NCBI GenBank assembly: GCA_040954595.2
Contig: CM082577.2
Coordinates: 14,570,001 to 14,634,000, forward strand
Source: Balanoglossus misakiensis
Lineage: Eukaryota > Hemichordata
Direction: 5' to 3'
DNA: 64,000 nt
Shown: piece after piece, positions 38,017-51,238 of the stretch
Position numbering within the stretch: position 1 is the stretch's first letter
Layout: every line of letters starts with the position of its first letter
Position numbers and translations under genes: made by a program
The notes under the pieces: model-generated
Told to the model about the DNA's origin: nothing
Databases searched by the model: none
Seen by the model: the letters and a program-made list of their open reading frames with translations, nothing else

Positions 38017-39255
38017 TCATTCGGGCCATGTTAACAAGTCGTCGCAGCTGTCACTTTGAGCAGAGGAGAGTCCTCTGGTAACAATATCTTCATCAGAAAA
38101 TCCGCTGGAGCTCGAATCATCTCCTTGATCGACGTCGTCAGAAAATGTGTAAAAGATCTCCTTGGGTAGAACCAAAGAATAAAGAATATCATTGTGTGTA
38201 TTGCCGTACGCAATTATCTTATATTCAAGATTGACAATAAACTGCCTGGGACTCGACAAGTTGTGATCGTAATATTTGTTGAGCGAGAGTGATAATTTTT
38301 TGCCTCTGATATCATTAACGCCACTATCAAGGCATAGACGTTCCATCCAGGCAACAAATAAAGTGATCGCTTTGAACGGTATAACCAAAGCAACACATTC
38401 TCCCTTGGCATCATGCCGCGTGGGGAAATCTCGGAATCCTGTCCGACTATTCTCTTCTAAGAGTTTCCCATCGAAAGCTTTGTCTAAGGATCTTTTGACA
38501 TTACTATTCAAAACAGCGTGAATAAGCATAGTCTGCAGATCATCAAATTGGTATCTGTCATGAGTGTTAATCAAGACTTTTAGCTGGCCATCTTCACTGC
38601 AAATTTTGTGACGGGAGAAATCACTTGTGTCCACCGAGAATCCTTTCTGATTCAACAAGAAATGCAGTGGTGACCCAACGAAATTAAATGTGTTTGTCTC
38701 CTTGATTTTGCCCTCTTCTTGGCCATAAAACAACCCTCGTGTGAGAATGTTTGATATGATGCCGTGACTGGATATATGCATTACGTCATTCGACGTAACC
38801 AATATACCTCGTCCGGCGGCAGTCTTATTTCTGATCATGTATTCTGGAAATAACGTTGTCTTGTTACCAGTTGCTGCCGGAATTACGAGTGCCTTATTAC
38901 AACCGCTAGAATCCGCCAAGCAAACTGACCAAGTGTACATGTAATTGTCATAGTCTCGGTTGACAGATTCCTGGAGTCGCACATCGGCCTTTTCTAGTAC
39001 CCACCATTTTGGCAAGGGGCCATCTGTAAAATCCTCTCCTACATCGTCACCAGAAATTATTACATCTCTAGAAGATATTGACGTATTACTGACCGTGTGC
39101 TCACTCCATTTCTCCTTATCAATACCACCGACGCGGTACGAGTAGCTCCTTTCACTGTCACTTGTTTCAAATGCTGTGAAAGGAGTGTTCGCCGTTACCA
39201 CTAGGGAACGCGAGATTGACCTATGTACCCACCTATTCGCTTTGACGTAGGCCAT
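38017..39255 (-). CDS. Virus-block-like protein, unknown (412 aa)
   Basis: ATG 39253-39255. No signal peptide or membrane segment. The body is a large soluble domain with alternating strands and helices; the C-terminal 40 residues are Ser/Asp-rich (DDVDQGDDSSSSGFSDED), typical of phosphorylated tails. A TATATTTAAGT core lies about 25-35 bp upstream of the start, as at 9468-9478 in the dense block, which supports grouping it with the viral genes. A short duplicate of its 3' end lies near 37065. Family not recognised. Confidence 0.62.
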   Translation of the reverse strand: MAYVKANRWVHRSISRSLVVTANTPFTAFETSDSERSYSYRVGGIDKEKWSEHTVSNTSISSRDVIISGDDVGEDFTDGPLPKWWVLEKADVRLQESVNRDYDNYMYTWSVCLADSSGCNKALVIPAATGNKTTLFPEYMIRNKTAAGRGILVTSNDVMHISSHGIISNILTRGLFYGQEEGKIKETNTFNFVGSPLHFLLNQKGFSVDTSDFSRHKICSEDGQLKVLINTHDRYQFDDLQTMLIHAVLNSNVKRSLDKAFDGKLLEENSRTGFRDFPTRHDAKGECVALVIPFKAITLFVAWMERLCLDSGVNDIRGKKLSLSLNKYYDHNLSSPRQFIVNLEYKIIAYGNTHNDILYSLVLPKEIFYTFSDDVDQGDDSSSSGFSDEDIVTRGLSSAQSDSCDDLLTWPE

Positions 39256-40735
39256 GATTTATACGGAGCAACCCCATCAACTTAAATATATCCGTTTCAT
39301 ATCAATGAATGACACTCGATCGTCATGTTTGCACATTTAATCCAAACTGTACGTTTTGGATAACAAAAACTCACATGAATTTGTCATACAGTCCAGGGAT
39401 CGTGTTAACGCAGAATTCCGCGTCCGGGACGCAAGCTTTTTTGCTGTGATGTCTGCGTCCGGGGAACCCCAGCTGAGCGCACACTGCAGTAATTAATGAT
39501 CGTCTTGTAATTTTAAATTGTTTATTCAAAAACGCTTTTACGGCTTGCTAATCCAGAAGAATGACACTTGTAAACAAAAACAAAGTGTGAAATAATCATT
39601 TGACTAAAGCATGTTAGAGTTTTCCTGACAACAAAAGAAAAACTGGCTTCGTTTTTTCTTTGGCAGGTCCGCCAATTGCCTTGTCAACAAGTTGTGAACG
39701 ATGTGTCATTAATTAGGGGCCGATGTCGAGAGCGGGTGGTCGCGCGCGATCGCGGGACGTACCCATGCAGCCGGCCGACTGCATCGAGCGGTGGACCCGA
39801 TGTACCGCGCACGGTCAATCGAACGCGCGTGACCTTGTTTTCGACAGTTCAGCGGGTGTCTTTGTTGACTCTCTGTGTTTGATTTCCGCAAAAAAAGAAA
39901 ATTTCTCGCTTTTGATTATGCTTTTTACAGCCTGTCTATCTTCATTGGTGTACATGTAATCCTTTCACCCGTTTTCGCTTGAAAATCTTTGATTTATCCG
40001 ACTCCATGTAGCTGGACTGGGTTAAATATGGGGGCAAAACTCGTCACTCTGACAATGATAGCTATGCATCGCTTCCTCACTGTGGTTCCCCGTATAAACA
40101 CAGGGGGCTCTCCCTCCGCGATTTTATTGTTTGTTTGTTATTGTTGTTGTTATTGATTGGCAAAATCTTTTTCTCAAGCTATGTCAAACTTCAATGAACA
40201 GAAAGCCAGAAGGAAATTACTTTATAATAAAAAATGAAACGTTCATAGAAAATGAAAATAAATGTGGAAATACGCTTAAATTGTGATGTTGACTTCGCCA
40301 GTAAGTGTGTGGCGAGTACGTATGTGTTATAATATATTGAAAAAATGGGGACCCACAAAAATATTTAGGGACCCCTGATTTTCACAAGGAAGGGGTCCCA
40401 GGGACCCCAAGATTTTGAGGCCTAGCGCAATCCCTGAATACACGTATATCCCCGCACCAGAATAAAGGCTGTTCCCATTATTGACCACCCTCCCCTTATA
40501 TGACATGCAACTATTGGCAAGGCGGGGGTCTACCCAAATGATCTCCTTTATGACTGGGACTCTCTCCAAATGCCTAAACATTTGCAATCAGAGTTCTATT
40601 ACAATGATGAAGTTGACCAGACCGAGAAAGAAATTGTTGAGGCGGCGATTGAAACATTGTCTGAAGTGGGACCGCGACCAAGCTGTAGTACTAGTAATGA
40701 GCAAGTAGGTACAGATAACATTACAGCAGAAGACA
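39256..40735. other. Non-coding stretch separating virus-like genes from transposons
   Basis: Contains a CpG-rich patch (39720-39830), a GTCCGGGACGCAAGC / GCGTCCGGGG imperfect inverted pair at 39423-39460, and (TTG)n-type low complexity at 40125-40155. No protein-like frame convincing enough to call. Confidence 0.4.
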
Positions 40736-41845
40736 TTGATTAATTTTCTTGACGAACAGAAGAACAAAAACACGAAGACAAAGACAAAATATGACGTGAA
40801 TAGGTTTCAGGATTGGCTTTTTACTAGCAGAGGAGAACCGCGAGACTGCTTTCTGATTCCTGCCACTGAGCTCGACCAACATCTTCAAGTCTATTTCATT
40901 TGAGTTCGTAAACGTGACGGAGCAGAATATGAGCCGGACAGTCTCAGCAGCATGCAAAAAAGCATCGAAAGACACCTAAAGGATAATGGCTACAAACATT
41001 CGATCACGCGGGACAGAGAATTCACTCGATCTCGAGAAGTTCTGTCAGCAAAACGTAAAAATTTGAAGAAAAAGGGCAAAGGAAATAAACCAAATCGCGC
41101 CGAAGCCCTGAGCGACGCCGACCAGAAGAAGCTGAGAGACAGCGGTCAACTGGGAACAGAAAATCAAAAGGCCTTACTCGCTCTAATTCATTTTAATAAC
41201 TCTACGTTCTTTGGATTACGCGGTCGTGATGAACACCACAAAATGAAGTGGGGTGACATCGAACTCAAAACATCTGAAAGTGGGAAAAAATACCTTGAAT
41301 ACAACGAACGTGACACTAAAACACGGTCGGGTCAGGTAAATAATGAGTGAGCTTTTCGGCCGAAAGCGTTCGCTGCCCCTGATGCGCCAGACAAATGCCC
41401 GGTTGTTGCGTATGAATTCTTCAGAGACAAGCGACCCGAGAGTACAAAGACCCCGGAATCGCCGTTTTACATCCAAATTAATCACAATCGGAATAACGAC
41501 CAGTTATGGTTCAAAAATCAACCATTAGGCATCCACAGTTTGGATCAACTGGTGAAAACGGCCGCGCAAAATGCTGGTCTATCAGGCAAAAAAAACAATC
41601 ACAGTGTCCGAAAGACAATGATAACAACTTTGTTAAATTCAAATGTACATCCCACCCAGGCTGCTCAGCTCTCCGCACACAAGAACGTGGCCAGTTTAAA
41701 CAACTATGCAGTGGCATCAGACAAACAACAACAACAAATGTCGGACATTTTGTCGGGCGTCGCGTTGGAACAGCTACAACAAACTGTACAGCCGATGAAA
41801 GAAAATCCACGTCAATCAGACACATTGTTGTATCAGGGGGTTTGA
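40736..41845 (+). pseudogene. Tyrosine recombinase (Crypton/KIAA1958-like), two in-frame TGA stops
   Basis: One register is readable for about 370 codons: a SAM-like N-terminal helical domain (VNRFQDWL..., EPDSLSSMQKSIERHLKD), then FGLRGRDEHHKMKWGDIEL, the Arg-containing catalytic box of tyrosine recombinases, then HSVRKTM (the H-x-x-R box) and LSAHKNVASLNNYAV, with the nucleophile Tyr. This is the Crypton-related recombinase family also seen in host genes KIAA1958, ZMYM and QRICH1. In-frame TGA codons interrupt it at 40901-40903 and 41348-41350; both are one C-to-T change from CGA. Otherwise it is open and conserved, so inactivation is recent. Confidence 0.75.
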
Positions 41846-42755
41846 CGTCCCCCAGAGCCCAAGAAGATCCATTCCATGACGCAAGAGATTACCCGGATGG
41901 ACGCCAAGTTCGATGAGACCTACTACCGACCCCGAACAACAGAAACGTTCAACGTTCAACTTGTCCGGAGCCATTGGTCCACAACTTATCCGAAGCAACA
42001 CAGTACCGATTGTATCTACGACTTAGTATAGGTAAGTCACCGATACGACATTGGCGCTGCCGATCAGTTTTTTCGGACAATTTTTAGCGGGTTTTTGATT
42101 GAAATTTCACTAACGAAATTTTTACCATAGACGGCCATAGTCGCTGTCGCGCGACAGAATCTCTCTAGTTACCTAGATTAGTGGGAATCGGAGAGAACTT
42201 TTTAGGCCAAAAATTAGTGGGTTAAAAAATCACTAGGGAGTTTCATTTTTGTAAATTGGGTGTTAAGCCACACATTGTTCAGCTTTTTTACGCACCGCAT
42301 ATACATTGTACCACTCAGGCTTTGTCTCCGGGTGCGGTAATTGTGTACCTTTTGTTGAGCGGTCACAATAGTCACGGTGTCGCGCTCACACGACACCTAA
42401 CATTCCGCACCGGGAAATTGTTTTTTTTTTTGGAATAGAATCTTGACAGGGAAAGGGTATTTTATAAGTAAAACAAACTTTTGTGGTAGTTATAGATTCG
42501 TTAGTATTAAGATTTAAGTGGTATTTTTTCGCCACAAAGAGTTTTACACCGTACTGTTCATCTGTAATTTCCATTGTGAGGTGCCTCAGGGTCCCAAATA
42601 GATAAGCTTTTTGGAAACAAAAGTGTGTTAGTAGTAATAAAGGGTTCATTTAACTGGTTCATTTAACTGGGTTAAAAAGGTTGTTATAGCGGATTAGTAT
42701 TATTCTTGACTTTCTTCAGATAAAATAAATTAGTACATGTAGTAAAGTTCAAAAG
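41846..42755. other. Non-coding leader upstream of the gag-like gene, PBS-like motif
   Basis: About 900 bp. CGACATTGGCGCTGC at about 42045-42060 recurs at 49785-49802, upstream of the other helix-hairpin-helix frame; TTGGCGCT-type sequence right after an LTR is common as a primer-binding site of animal LTR retrotransposons. An intact LTR was not identified. Confidence 0.4.
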
Positions 42756-45233
42756 ATGAGCAAGGTGTTTATAAACACGTGCACGTACGAAGAGCTGTGC
42801 TCCATACGCCGTATTGGTGCAAGGTCAGCCATTGCTATCCTTGAGCTGCGCAAAACGCACCCCAATTTGACCTTGGATATCATCCGCACAATAGCTAGTG
42901 TAGAAATAAGTGAGGATTTTATGCAGAGAGTGGATTTCACTGCAATAGAAAATCTAACCGTTGGGGAGGAGGAGAGACCAGGGACTCCTGTAGGACTAAG
43001 GCCCCCGGGCAGTGGGGATAATAACACCTTGGTCACGGGAGAACCGGAACCCCCACCCCCACAACAACAGCCCTCGGGCAGTGGAGATAATAACGCTGAT
43101 AGTGACCCAACCCTTGACCGAATCTTAAACATGGTCAATCACTATGCATCGGTACACCCCCCCCCACTCCAATCAGGGGGAAATCACAACCGCGCAGGCT
43201 GCTACAACGGCAGCGCCTGTGCCGTCAATCCACCAATTAACTACGGTTCAAAACGCAACCCAACCTACAGCGCAAGCATCGATCATATCCACGGCCACAC
43301 CAACAGTGTCGCAAGGGATCGTTACGCAATCGAGCGCACCCCGCCCATTCTCGCAAATACCCAGTGGCGGGCCACCTGGCATCTATGGTACCGACAATCG
43401 CTAGCGCCTCCGGGGCCACCGCCAGTGAATGCGAACGGGCCGTATGAGCATACTTATTTGGTATATCCTGGTCATCGACCACACGCACCGCCGTCAACAC
43501 TTACACCAACACTGCCGATGCCACCTGGTTACCCCCAAGCACCATCCGGCTACATGTACCCAATGGCAGGCTACCCCCCGTACCCCCCTGGGCCATACAA
43601 TTACTATCCAGCATATCAGCCCCAGTATCAGCCACCGATGGCGCCGGCAATGTATCAGCCTGGATATCCATACACACCATACTACGGGGTGTCCCCTCAC
43701 CCTAGCCCACCCATACCACCAGATGCTCCACAGGTGAGCACTGCGGAGCCGCGGGTTCAGCCAGGGCCATCATCATTCACGGCACAGGCGAACGCTGCGC
43801 TTCCGGTAGTACCACCACAATCCCAGAGATACGCATACACAACACCATCATTGGTGCCACCCCAACCCACGACATCAACGAACGTCGCGCCCCCGGCTGA
43901 GACGCCACCACCTGAAATACAGACAAGCGTAGCATTCCCCGAAACGCACGTGGCTGAAAGGACCCAGCAAACAACGCCTAGGTCACGTTCTGAAGGGGCC
44001 ACAACACAGGGTGATTTACCGGTTACTCACCTAAACGAATGGGGAGACCACCCACATCAGATGGCATCAGCGATGTATGTGGAGCAACAGCAAGCCCCAC
44101 ACCCCACACCTTTCCAACTACCACCAATGGGGACATACTCGGACGATGTGCGGGTGACGCCTGCGAGCTTTCACCAGCCGCGGATGAACGCCGCACCGCC
44201 GATTATGGCAACCATGGGCAACGGGCCCGCGCACACGTCACAAAATCACACGTCACAAAATACAGGCACAGCGCTCCCACTGTATGGTAGCCGAATGGCC
44301 TCGTGCGATACCACCCAGGACAGCTCATCACGGAAAAAACCAGACACAGTGCGGATACCATCCGCACTAAATTACAAGGGAACAGAGCACTGTAAGTCGT
44401 TCCTGATGAGATTCAACATCTTTGCCGCAGACAGGGAATGGACCACCGAGGAGAAGAGGAGGCAGCTTTGCCTGTGTTTGAATGGTGACGCCGGAATATT
44501 CTTAACAGAATTAATCGAGCGGGATAGAAACATCGGCTAAGCCGAGCTTTTGATGAAATTAGAGGCACGGTTTGGATGTCAGGAATTGGCACAGACAGCG
44601 GGCCTCCGTTTCCCCCGGACCAACCAAGATCCGGACGAGCCCATAGAAAAATGGGCCGACCGAATCAGGACGCTCGCAGCGCGGGCGCTCGCGGGCCTTC
44701 CAATGTCATATATAGAGCAACAGGCGGTCCGACAATTTTGTCTGGGCAACACCGATAGGAAGGCGGGTCAATACGCACTCCTCAGTGCACCCAAGAGTAT
44801 GAAAGAGGCCATGGATAAAGTTAAGGTCCACAAATACACCCGTATGGCCATGGATATCCCAAAGGGGAGAGTGAGACGGATCGGGCCGGATACAGACTCG
44901 GATTCGGACTCCGAATATGAGGTCGAAGTACGGGCGACCACCACCTCCCCATCCCACAGAAAAGAGGTGGTAGATAGACGCCTTTCACGTTTAGAGGATT
45001 TCTTTGCCACGATCACATCGAAACTGGACAACATGCTGACAGCGAGAGATCGTTCTAGGTCACGCTCCCCAAGACGCCAGCCTTCCCCTGGGGGCAAGTG
45101 CTTCCAATGTGGCAAGGAAGGGCAGTTTAAACGGGAGTGTCCGGAAGCGACGAGAACGAGATCGCCCATCAGGAAAAATGTCCAGTTTGCCGAGGGTCCT
45201 TTAAACGGGAGAGGGTCAACCCCGCCGCCCTAG
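42756..45233 (+). pseudogene. Gag-like protein with N-terminal helix-hairpin-helix, broken by a stop
   Basis: ATG 42756. Residues 1-65 form a ComEA/HhH_3-type helix-hairpin-helix (FINTCTYEELCSIRRIGARS ... IIRTIASVEI), a DNA-binding fold unusual for gag. Then come 350 residues of Pro/Tyr/Gln-rich low complexity, a helical gag-like (capsid) part (KSFLMRFNIFAADREW...), and a zinc-knuckle relic (CFQC...FKREC; the His position is Gln). An in-frame TAA at 44538-44540 splits it; the frame continues unchanged to 45233. Its 3' end overlaps the protease frame in the -1 register, as in programmed frameshifting retroelements. Confidence 0.72.
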
Positions 45234-45901
45234 GGTTGACCCACAACACCAAAAATCGGCACACAAAGGGCACATCACCTCGGTCGTCACCGACGGACAC
45301 GCCAACCAATGTACCAACCCTTGTGCAAGGGGTGGCGGTTCCAGTCGACGCGGAGTTATGTGCCCAGGAGGATGGTTGCCATGAGTCTAAGGAGCAGGTA
45401 ACCATTTGTCAGTTGCGGTCTGGTTCAATGTACCGTGTACCCATAAAGGTGCAGGGCAAGAGAACGCAGGCTGTAATCGACACTGCTTCTGAGGTAACAA
45501 TAATCTCTGATAAACTTTACTCCCAGTTGCATGACAAACATTCTGCCCTGAAAACAGTAACATTGCAAACAGCGGGCAGAGATCTAAAGATGAAGGGAAT
45601 GATTGTGGGACCAGTAGCGGTGCAACTGGGAAGTACGGTTTTCAGAGAACAGGTCTATGTGGCTCCCATTGGGGACGAGATGCTTCTTGGGGTGGATTTT
45701 CTCAAATCGCATGGGGTTCATCTAAACTTGTTAAAAGGTATCCTCCGTGTCAACAACGAAGAAGTGCTGATGACTTTTGGAGATGAAGACGGTCCTCCAC
45801 TGGTGGCGAGGGTGTCGGTGAGCAGACGAACAACGATTCCACCAAATCCTGTGGTCCGCAGGAGTGGACAAACTGCGAATCGGAGATTCCCGTTCATTTA
45901 A
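45137..45901 (+). pseudogene. Retroviral-type aspartic protease (Ty3/Gypsy pol, 5' part)
   Basis: The frame overlaps gag by 97 bp and is offset by -1. The protease core is readable: AVIDTASEVTIIS (DTAS in place of the usual DTGA), the flap region, and the terminal GVDFLKSHG signature (ILG-x-D-like), about residues 110-195. The frame ends by stop at 45901, after which pol continues in other registers, so it is broken at its 3' end. DTAS is an odd active-site variant found in some Gypsy elements. Confidence 0.7.
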
Positions 45902-46810
45902 AGGATCTGTATGAGAGATCATGCATCAATCGGAATGAAGGAGAAAAACATAGGCTGAAAGAACTGTTGTGTGGGCATGAAGACGTGTTCGCCAGAACGG
46001 AGTTTGACCTCGGGAGTTTCACAACATTAGAACACTCCATCAACACTGGAGACGCGGCACCCATCAGGCAACGAGAACGCCCATGTGTTTCGCTGATGAA
46101 GAACTATCCTACCTTCAAAAGATGCTAGACGCAGGGGTCATCCAACCGTCTGTTTCCGAATGGGCGTCCGCACCAGTTCTTGTTCGGAAGAGAGACGGAA
46201 AGGTCTGATGGTGTGTGGAATATCGCAAGTTAAACAATCACACTAAAAAGGACTCGTTTCCACTGCCGTTAATCGAGGAATGTCTGGATACGTTAGCAGG
46301 TCACAAATGGTTTTCTAAATTGGATGCGAACTCGGCGTACTGGCAGGTGAAGATTAAAGAAGAAGACCAGTCAAAGACAGCTTTCATCACGAAGTATGGC
46401 CTGTTCGAGTTCAATAGAATGCCATTCGGACTCTGCAACGCCCCTGCGACATTCGCTCGTGTAGTGAGTCTGGTAATGAGGGGGTGAACATGGGACATAG
46501 TCTTGGCATTCTTGGATGACATCTTGGTATTAGGTGCGAGCTTCGATACTCATCTGCAAAATCTGACTACCGTCTTTAACCGACTGCGGGAGTATCGGCT
46601 CAAACTCAAGCCCAAGAAGTGCGACCTCTTCCAAACAGAAGTGGTGTTCCTGGGATGATTGGTGAAGAAAAACCAGGTAGCGTTAGAGGAATCATCAATC
46701 TCGACCATCAAAGAATGGCCGGCTCCCAGGAACACGAAGGAAGTGGAAAGGTTTCTCGGCTTGGCGAACTACCATAGAGCATTCATCAAAGATCGATGCA
46801 GAGCTCTAAC
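45902..46810 (+). pseudogene. Ty3/Gypsy reverse transcriptase remnant, truncated
   Basis: Readable segments in successive registers: a pre-RT linker, APVLVRKRDG (palm entry), VEYRKLNNHTKKDSFPLP, FSKLDANSAYWQVKI, FEFNRMPFGLCNAPATF and the catalytic LAFLDDIL, then LKPKKCDLF and the thumb WPAPRNTKEVERFLGLANYH. TGA stops interrupt at 46206, 46485 and 46657, with frameshifts near 45890 and 46105. The homology ends at about 46810; RNase H and integrase are absent. Two of the three TGAs can be C-to-T changes in CGA codons. Confidence 0.78.
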
Positions 46811-47400
46811 CCAAAACTTGGAGGGGGACAGCAACCGGGGGATCTTGTGGAAAACCAGCAAGCTGGTTAATAACCTAAGTCCCCTGGTTCTGTCTTTTCA
46901 TCGGTTTGAGGAGGCAGGGAGGCTGCTCAAAGGTCAGTTCGCGCTGGCGACAACAAGAAACCAGTGGGGTTGGGTTCGTGTGATCCGTAAGGAATCACAC
47001 AAATTTCTGGGCTTCCCGCGGAAATGGGTAGATGCTAATCTGCCCCACTGCGGTGAAGCCGAAATGAGGTGGCCCAACCCCAAACCCAAGCGGCAGTCAG
47101 TGCCAGTGTCCGACAGGCCAGCTGACAGCATGTACAGGGACTACCGGCTGCAGGATCCCAAAATCGTGGAGTCGTGGCAGCGGGATTCTGGGAACCCAGA
47201 AAGCCCGCAGGTGGCTACTGCATCCGCAGTACCACCGCCAGGACTTCCGGTTGGGTCCAGCATGCCTGGTAAGTCGCCGGTCATGAGGCCAGCTGGAATG
47301 TTGGAGGCTGTGAAGCCGAAGCCGGCCTCTCGCAAGAAGAAGAGGGGAAAGAAATAGCGAAAACAGGTCGTATCCCAGACTGAGGGAGTTCTCCCAATGG
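46811..47400 (+). other. Unassigned transposon-like coding remnant
   Basis: The open frame continuing from the RT remnant becomes unrelated (WVRVIRKESHKFLGFPRKW ... ending in a KKKRGKK basic tail at 47357). It probably belongs to another element joined at about 46810. No domain recognised. Confidence 0.4.
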
Positions 47401-47479
47401 CCAACACCGCAACTTCGGGTGCGGTCGCGGTCCCTCGAGAGGAATCCACTCTAGGGGAGAGTCCCCATGAGATCTGCGC

Positions 47480-47740
47480 CACAACTTCGGTTGGGTTGGC
47501 GGTCTCAGGGGTCTCTCAAGGGGAATCAGCTCTAGGGGAGGCCCCCCTGCGATCTGCTCCACAAATTTGGTTGGGTTGGCGGTCTCAGGGGTCTCTCCAG
47601 GGGAATCAGCTCTAGGGGAGGTCCCCCCCTGGGATCTGCGCCACAACTTCGGTTGGGTTGGCGGTCTCTCGGGAAGATTCTCCCATGGAGGTATCCCCTG
47701 GGGTTCACTCCCCAATTTCGACCGAGGAGCATGCTCCAGG
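47480..47740. repeat. 80-82-bp tandem repeat, about three units
   Basis: TCGGTTGGGTTGGCGGTCTC occurs at 47487, 47567 (one change) and 47649, with GGGGAATCAGCTCTAGGGGA between. Open frames through it on both strands are repeat artefacts. Confidence 0.72.
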
Positions 47741-47939
47741 GGACGTCAGTTTCGGGCTGGAGGAAGTCGCTATCGCGGCGCCGTACACGAAAAAACGGCG
47801 ACGTGCTAAGCGCTCCAAAAACCGAAACAGGCGTACAGGACCTCAGGCGGACACACCTGAGGTCGCTTCTTCTGAGACTCTTGACTCTTGTGTAAAGCCC
47901 GTGGGCTTTAAACCGAGCGTGGCCGAGGTAACGCGGCCT

Positions 47940-48744
47940 GAGCGTCACCGAAATCGAAATTCTTAAAGACGAGAAAGCGACGACAAAACAGACTGTTTGG
48001 GGAGTGAAAATACTAAAAGGTGAGTAGGCTATGTACGTTATGTGTACGAGTATGCATATCAGACGATACCCCAAGCTAAAAAAAATCCCAAATTACAAGG
48101 ATGTTGCACTATAATTATTTCTATGTCCATCTTTTTCTGCAGAATGGCTAGCAGAAAAGGGATTAGACCCGGAATTTGAAAAACAACAACCTGAAGATTT
48201 GGCGGCGATGCTACGTCGATTCTATGCTGAGGCACGAACCAAACACGGCGAGAGATACGGCAAATCTGCCCTCAGCGGGTTACGTGCAGCGATCAACCGG
48301 CATTTAAACTCGCCAGCTTTCCACCGGAATATAAACATAATCCGCGACCGAGAGTTTAAAGCTGCAAACAACATCTTCAAGGCACTTATAAAACAGCTTA
48401 AATCAGAAGGCCTTGATAGGGTACAGCACAAACAACCTATAACGCGGGCGGACTTGTTAAAACTAGTGAGTAGCGGCGTCCTTTCTGTCAACAACCCACT
48501 GTCGTTGTTGCGGAAAGTTTGGTTCGATTTAACCCTCCATTTTGCTAGGAGGGGTCGCGAAGGTTTCCGATCTATGAAGAGGGAAAGCTACAGAGTTGTA
48601 GAACGTGGTGACACCAAATTTGTAGAGTTCGCGATATCGGAGAAAACCAAAAATCACCCCGACGACAACTACACACGCGATTGTGCAATACCTTTGGCCA
48701 AGCTTGGCCGTACTCTAATCTTGGCCGAAGGTATTCGTCTGTAG
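47940..48744 (+). pseudogene. Second tyrosine-recombinase-family gene, N-terminal part, spliced
   Basis: A readable block ends at a GTGAGT donor (about 48019) and rejoins in phase after a CTGCAG acceptor (about 48141), giving a core-binding-like helical domain (EWLAEKGLDPEFEKQQPEDL, SALSGLRAAINRHL) followed by LRKVWFDLTLHFARRGREGF, the catalytic-Arg box of the KIAA1958/Crypton-like family. The frame stops at 48744 before any H-x-x-R or Tyr boxes, so only half the enzyme is here. It is a different subfamily from the 40.7-41.8 kb copy. Confidence 0.6.
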
Positions 48745-49035
48745 GTTTGGCCAAGCTTGTTTGTTGAAAATGTTACTCCAAGCCTATCTCCAAATCTTGT
48801 GCCAAGGTTGTGTATCAAATCTTGGGGGAAGGTTTTGGCCAAACCTTTAAAACAGCTTACCTCTCACCATGCTTCATTTAAGCTTTGTTTTTAAGACTTG
48901 ACAAACCTTTCGACGAAATAGATTAAAATGCGCCGCGGCATGTATAACTTCACGATTAATTACCGCTTGCTTAGGGATACTACAACTTACGAGTACTGTT
49001 TGACCACACAACGGGCAAAATTTCTTTATTGCGTT

Positions 49036-50806
<1,771 letters not shown>

Positions 50807-51238
50807 TTGACCAGCTGTCTCCGATTCAATCAGGATGACCTCAATCACGAAGTGTATATTAATACATGTGACATTAGGACCCTGAAAACTTTACCAGGGG
50901 TAGGGGAGAAGGTAGCCCGAGCAATTATTGCTCTTAGAAACAAATTTGGTAGGGTTACACCTGGCATGTTGAAAGACGTGCCCCGCCTTAGGTTGACACC
51001 AGAGTTTTACAAGAAAGTTGTGTATGACACAAAAACGGGAAATTCCCCCCGTACTGACTATTCATCAGACAGTTACATGAATTGTAGCAATAGGAGCCCT
51101 GGTGTAAATGCCAAAAGAAGTTGCCCTCCTCAATATAGCACCAATATAAAGTTAATGCATGTAGTTCTCATGAAATTGAAACTTAAAAAAAAAAACGAAA
51201 AGTGCAGCCAGACAAAAGTCAAATCAACAAAGTTTTAA
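50807..51238 (+). pseudogene. Second helix-hairpin-helix gag-like fragment
   Basis: The frame has no good ATG. It encodes VYINTCDIRTLKTLPGVGEK-type helix-hairpin-helix sequence with the canonical LPGVG hairpin, more typical than the copy at 42756 (RRIGA). It is followed after 75 codons by unrelated Lys-rich sequence. It aligns with the gag N-terminus at 42756 through INTC...L...G...A.AI..LR. The rest of gag/pol is missing here. Confidence 0.68.

Noticed and set aside
47281-48074. Several Pro/Arg-rich frames on both strands
   Set aside because: Produced by the 80-bp tandem repeat and not conserved in design.
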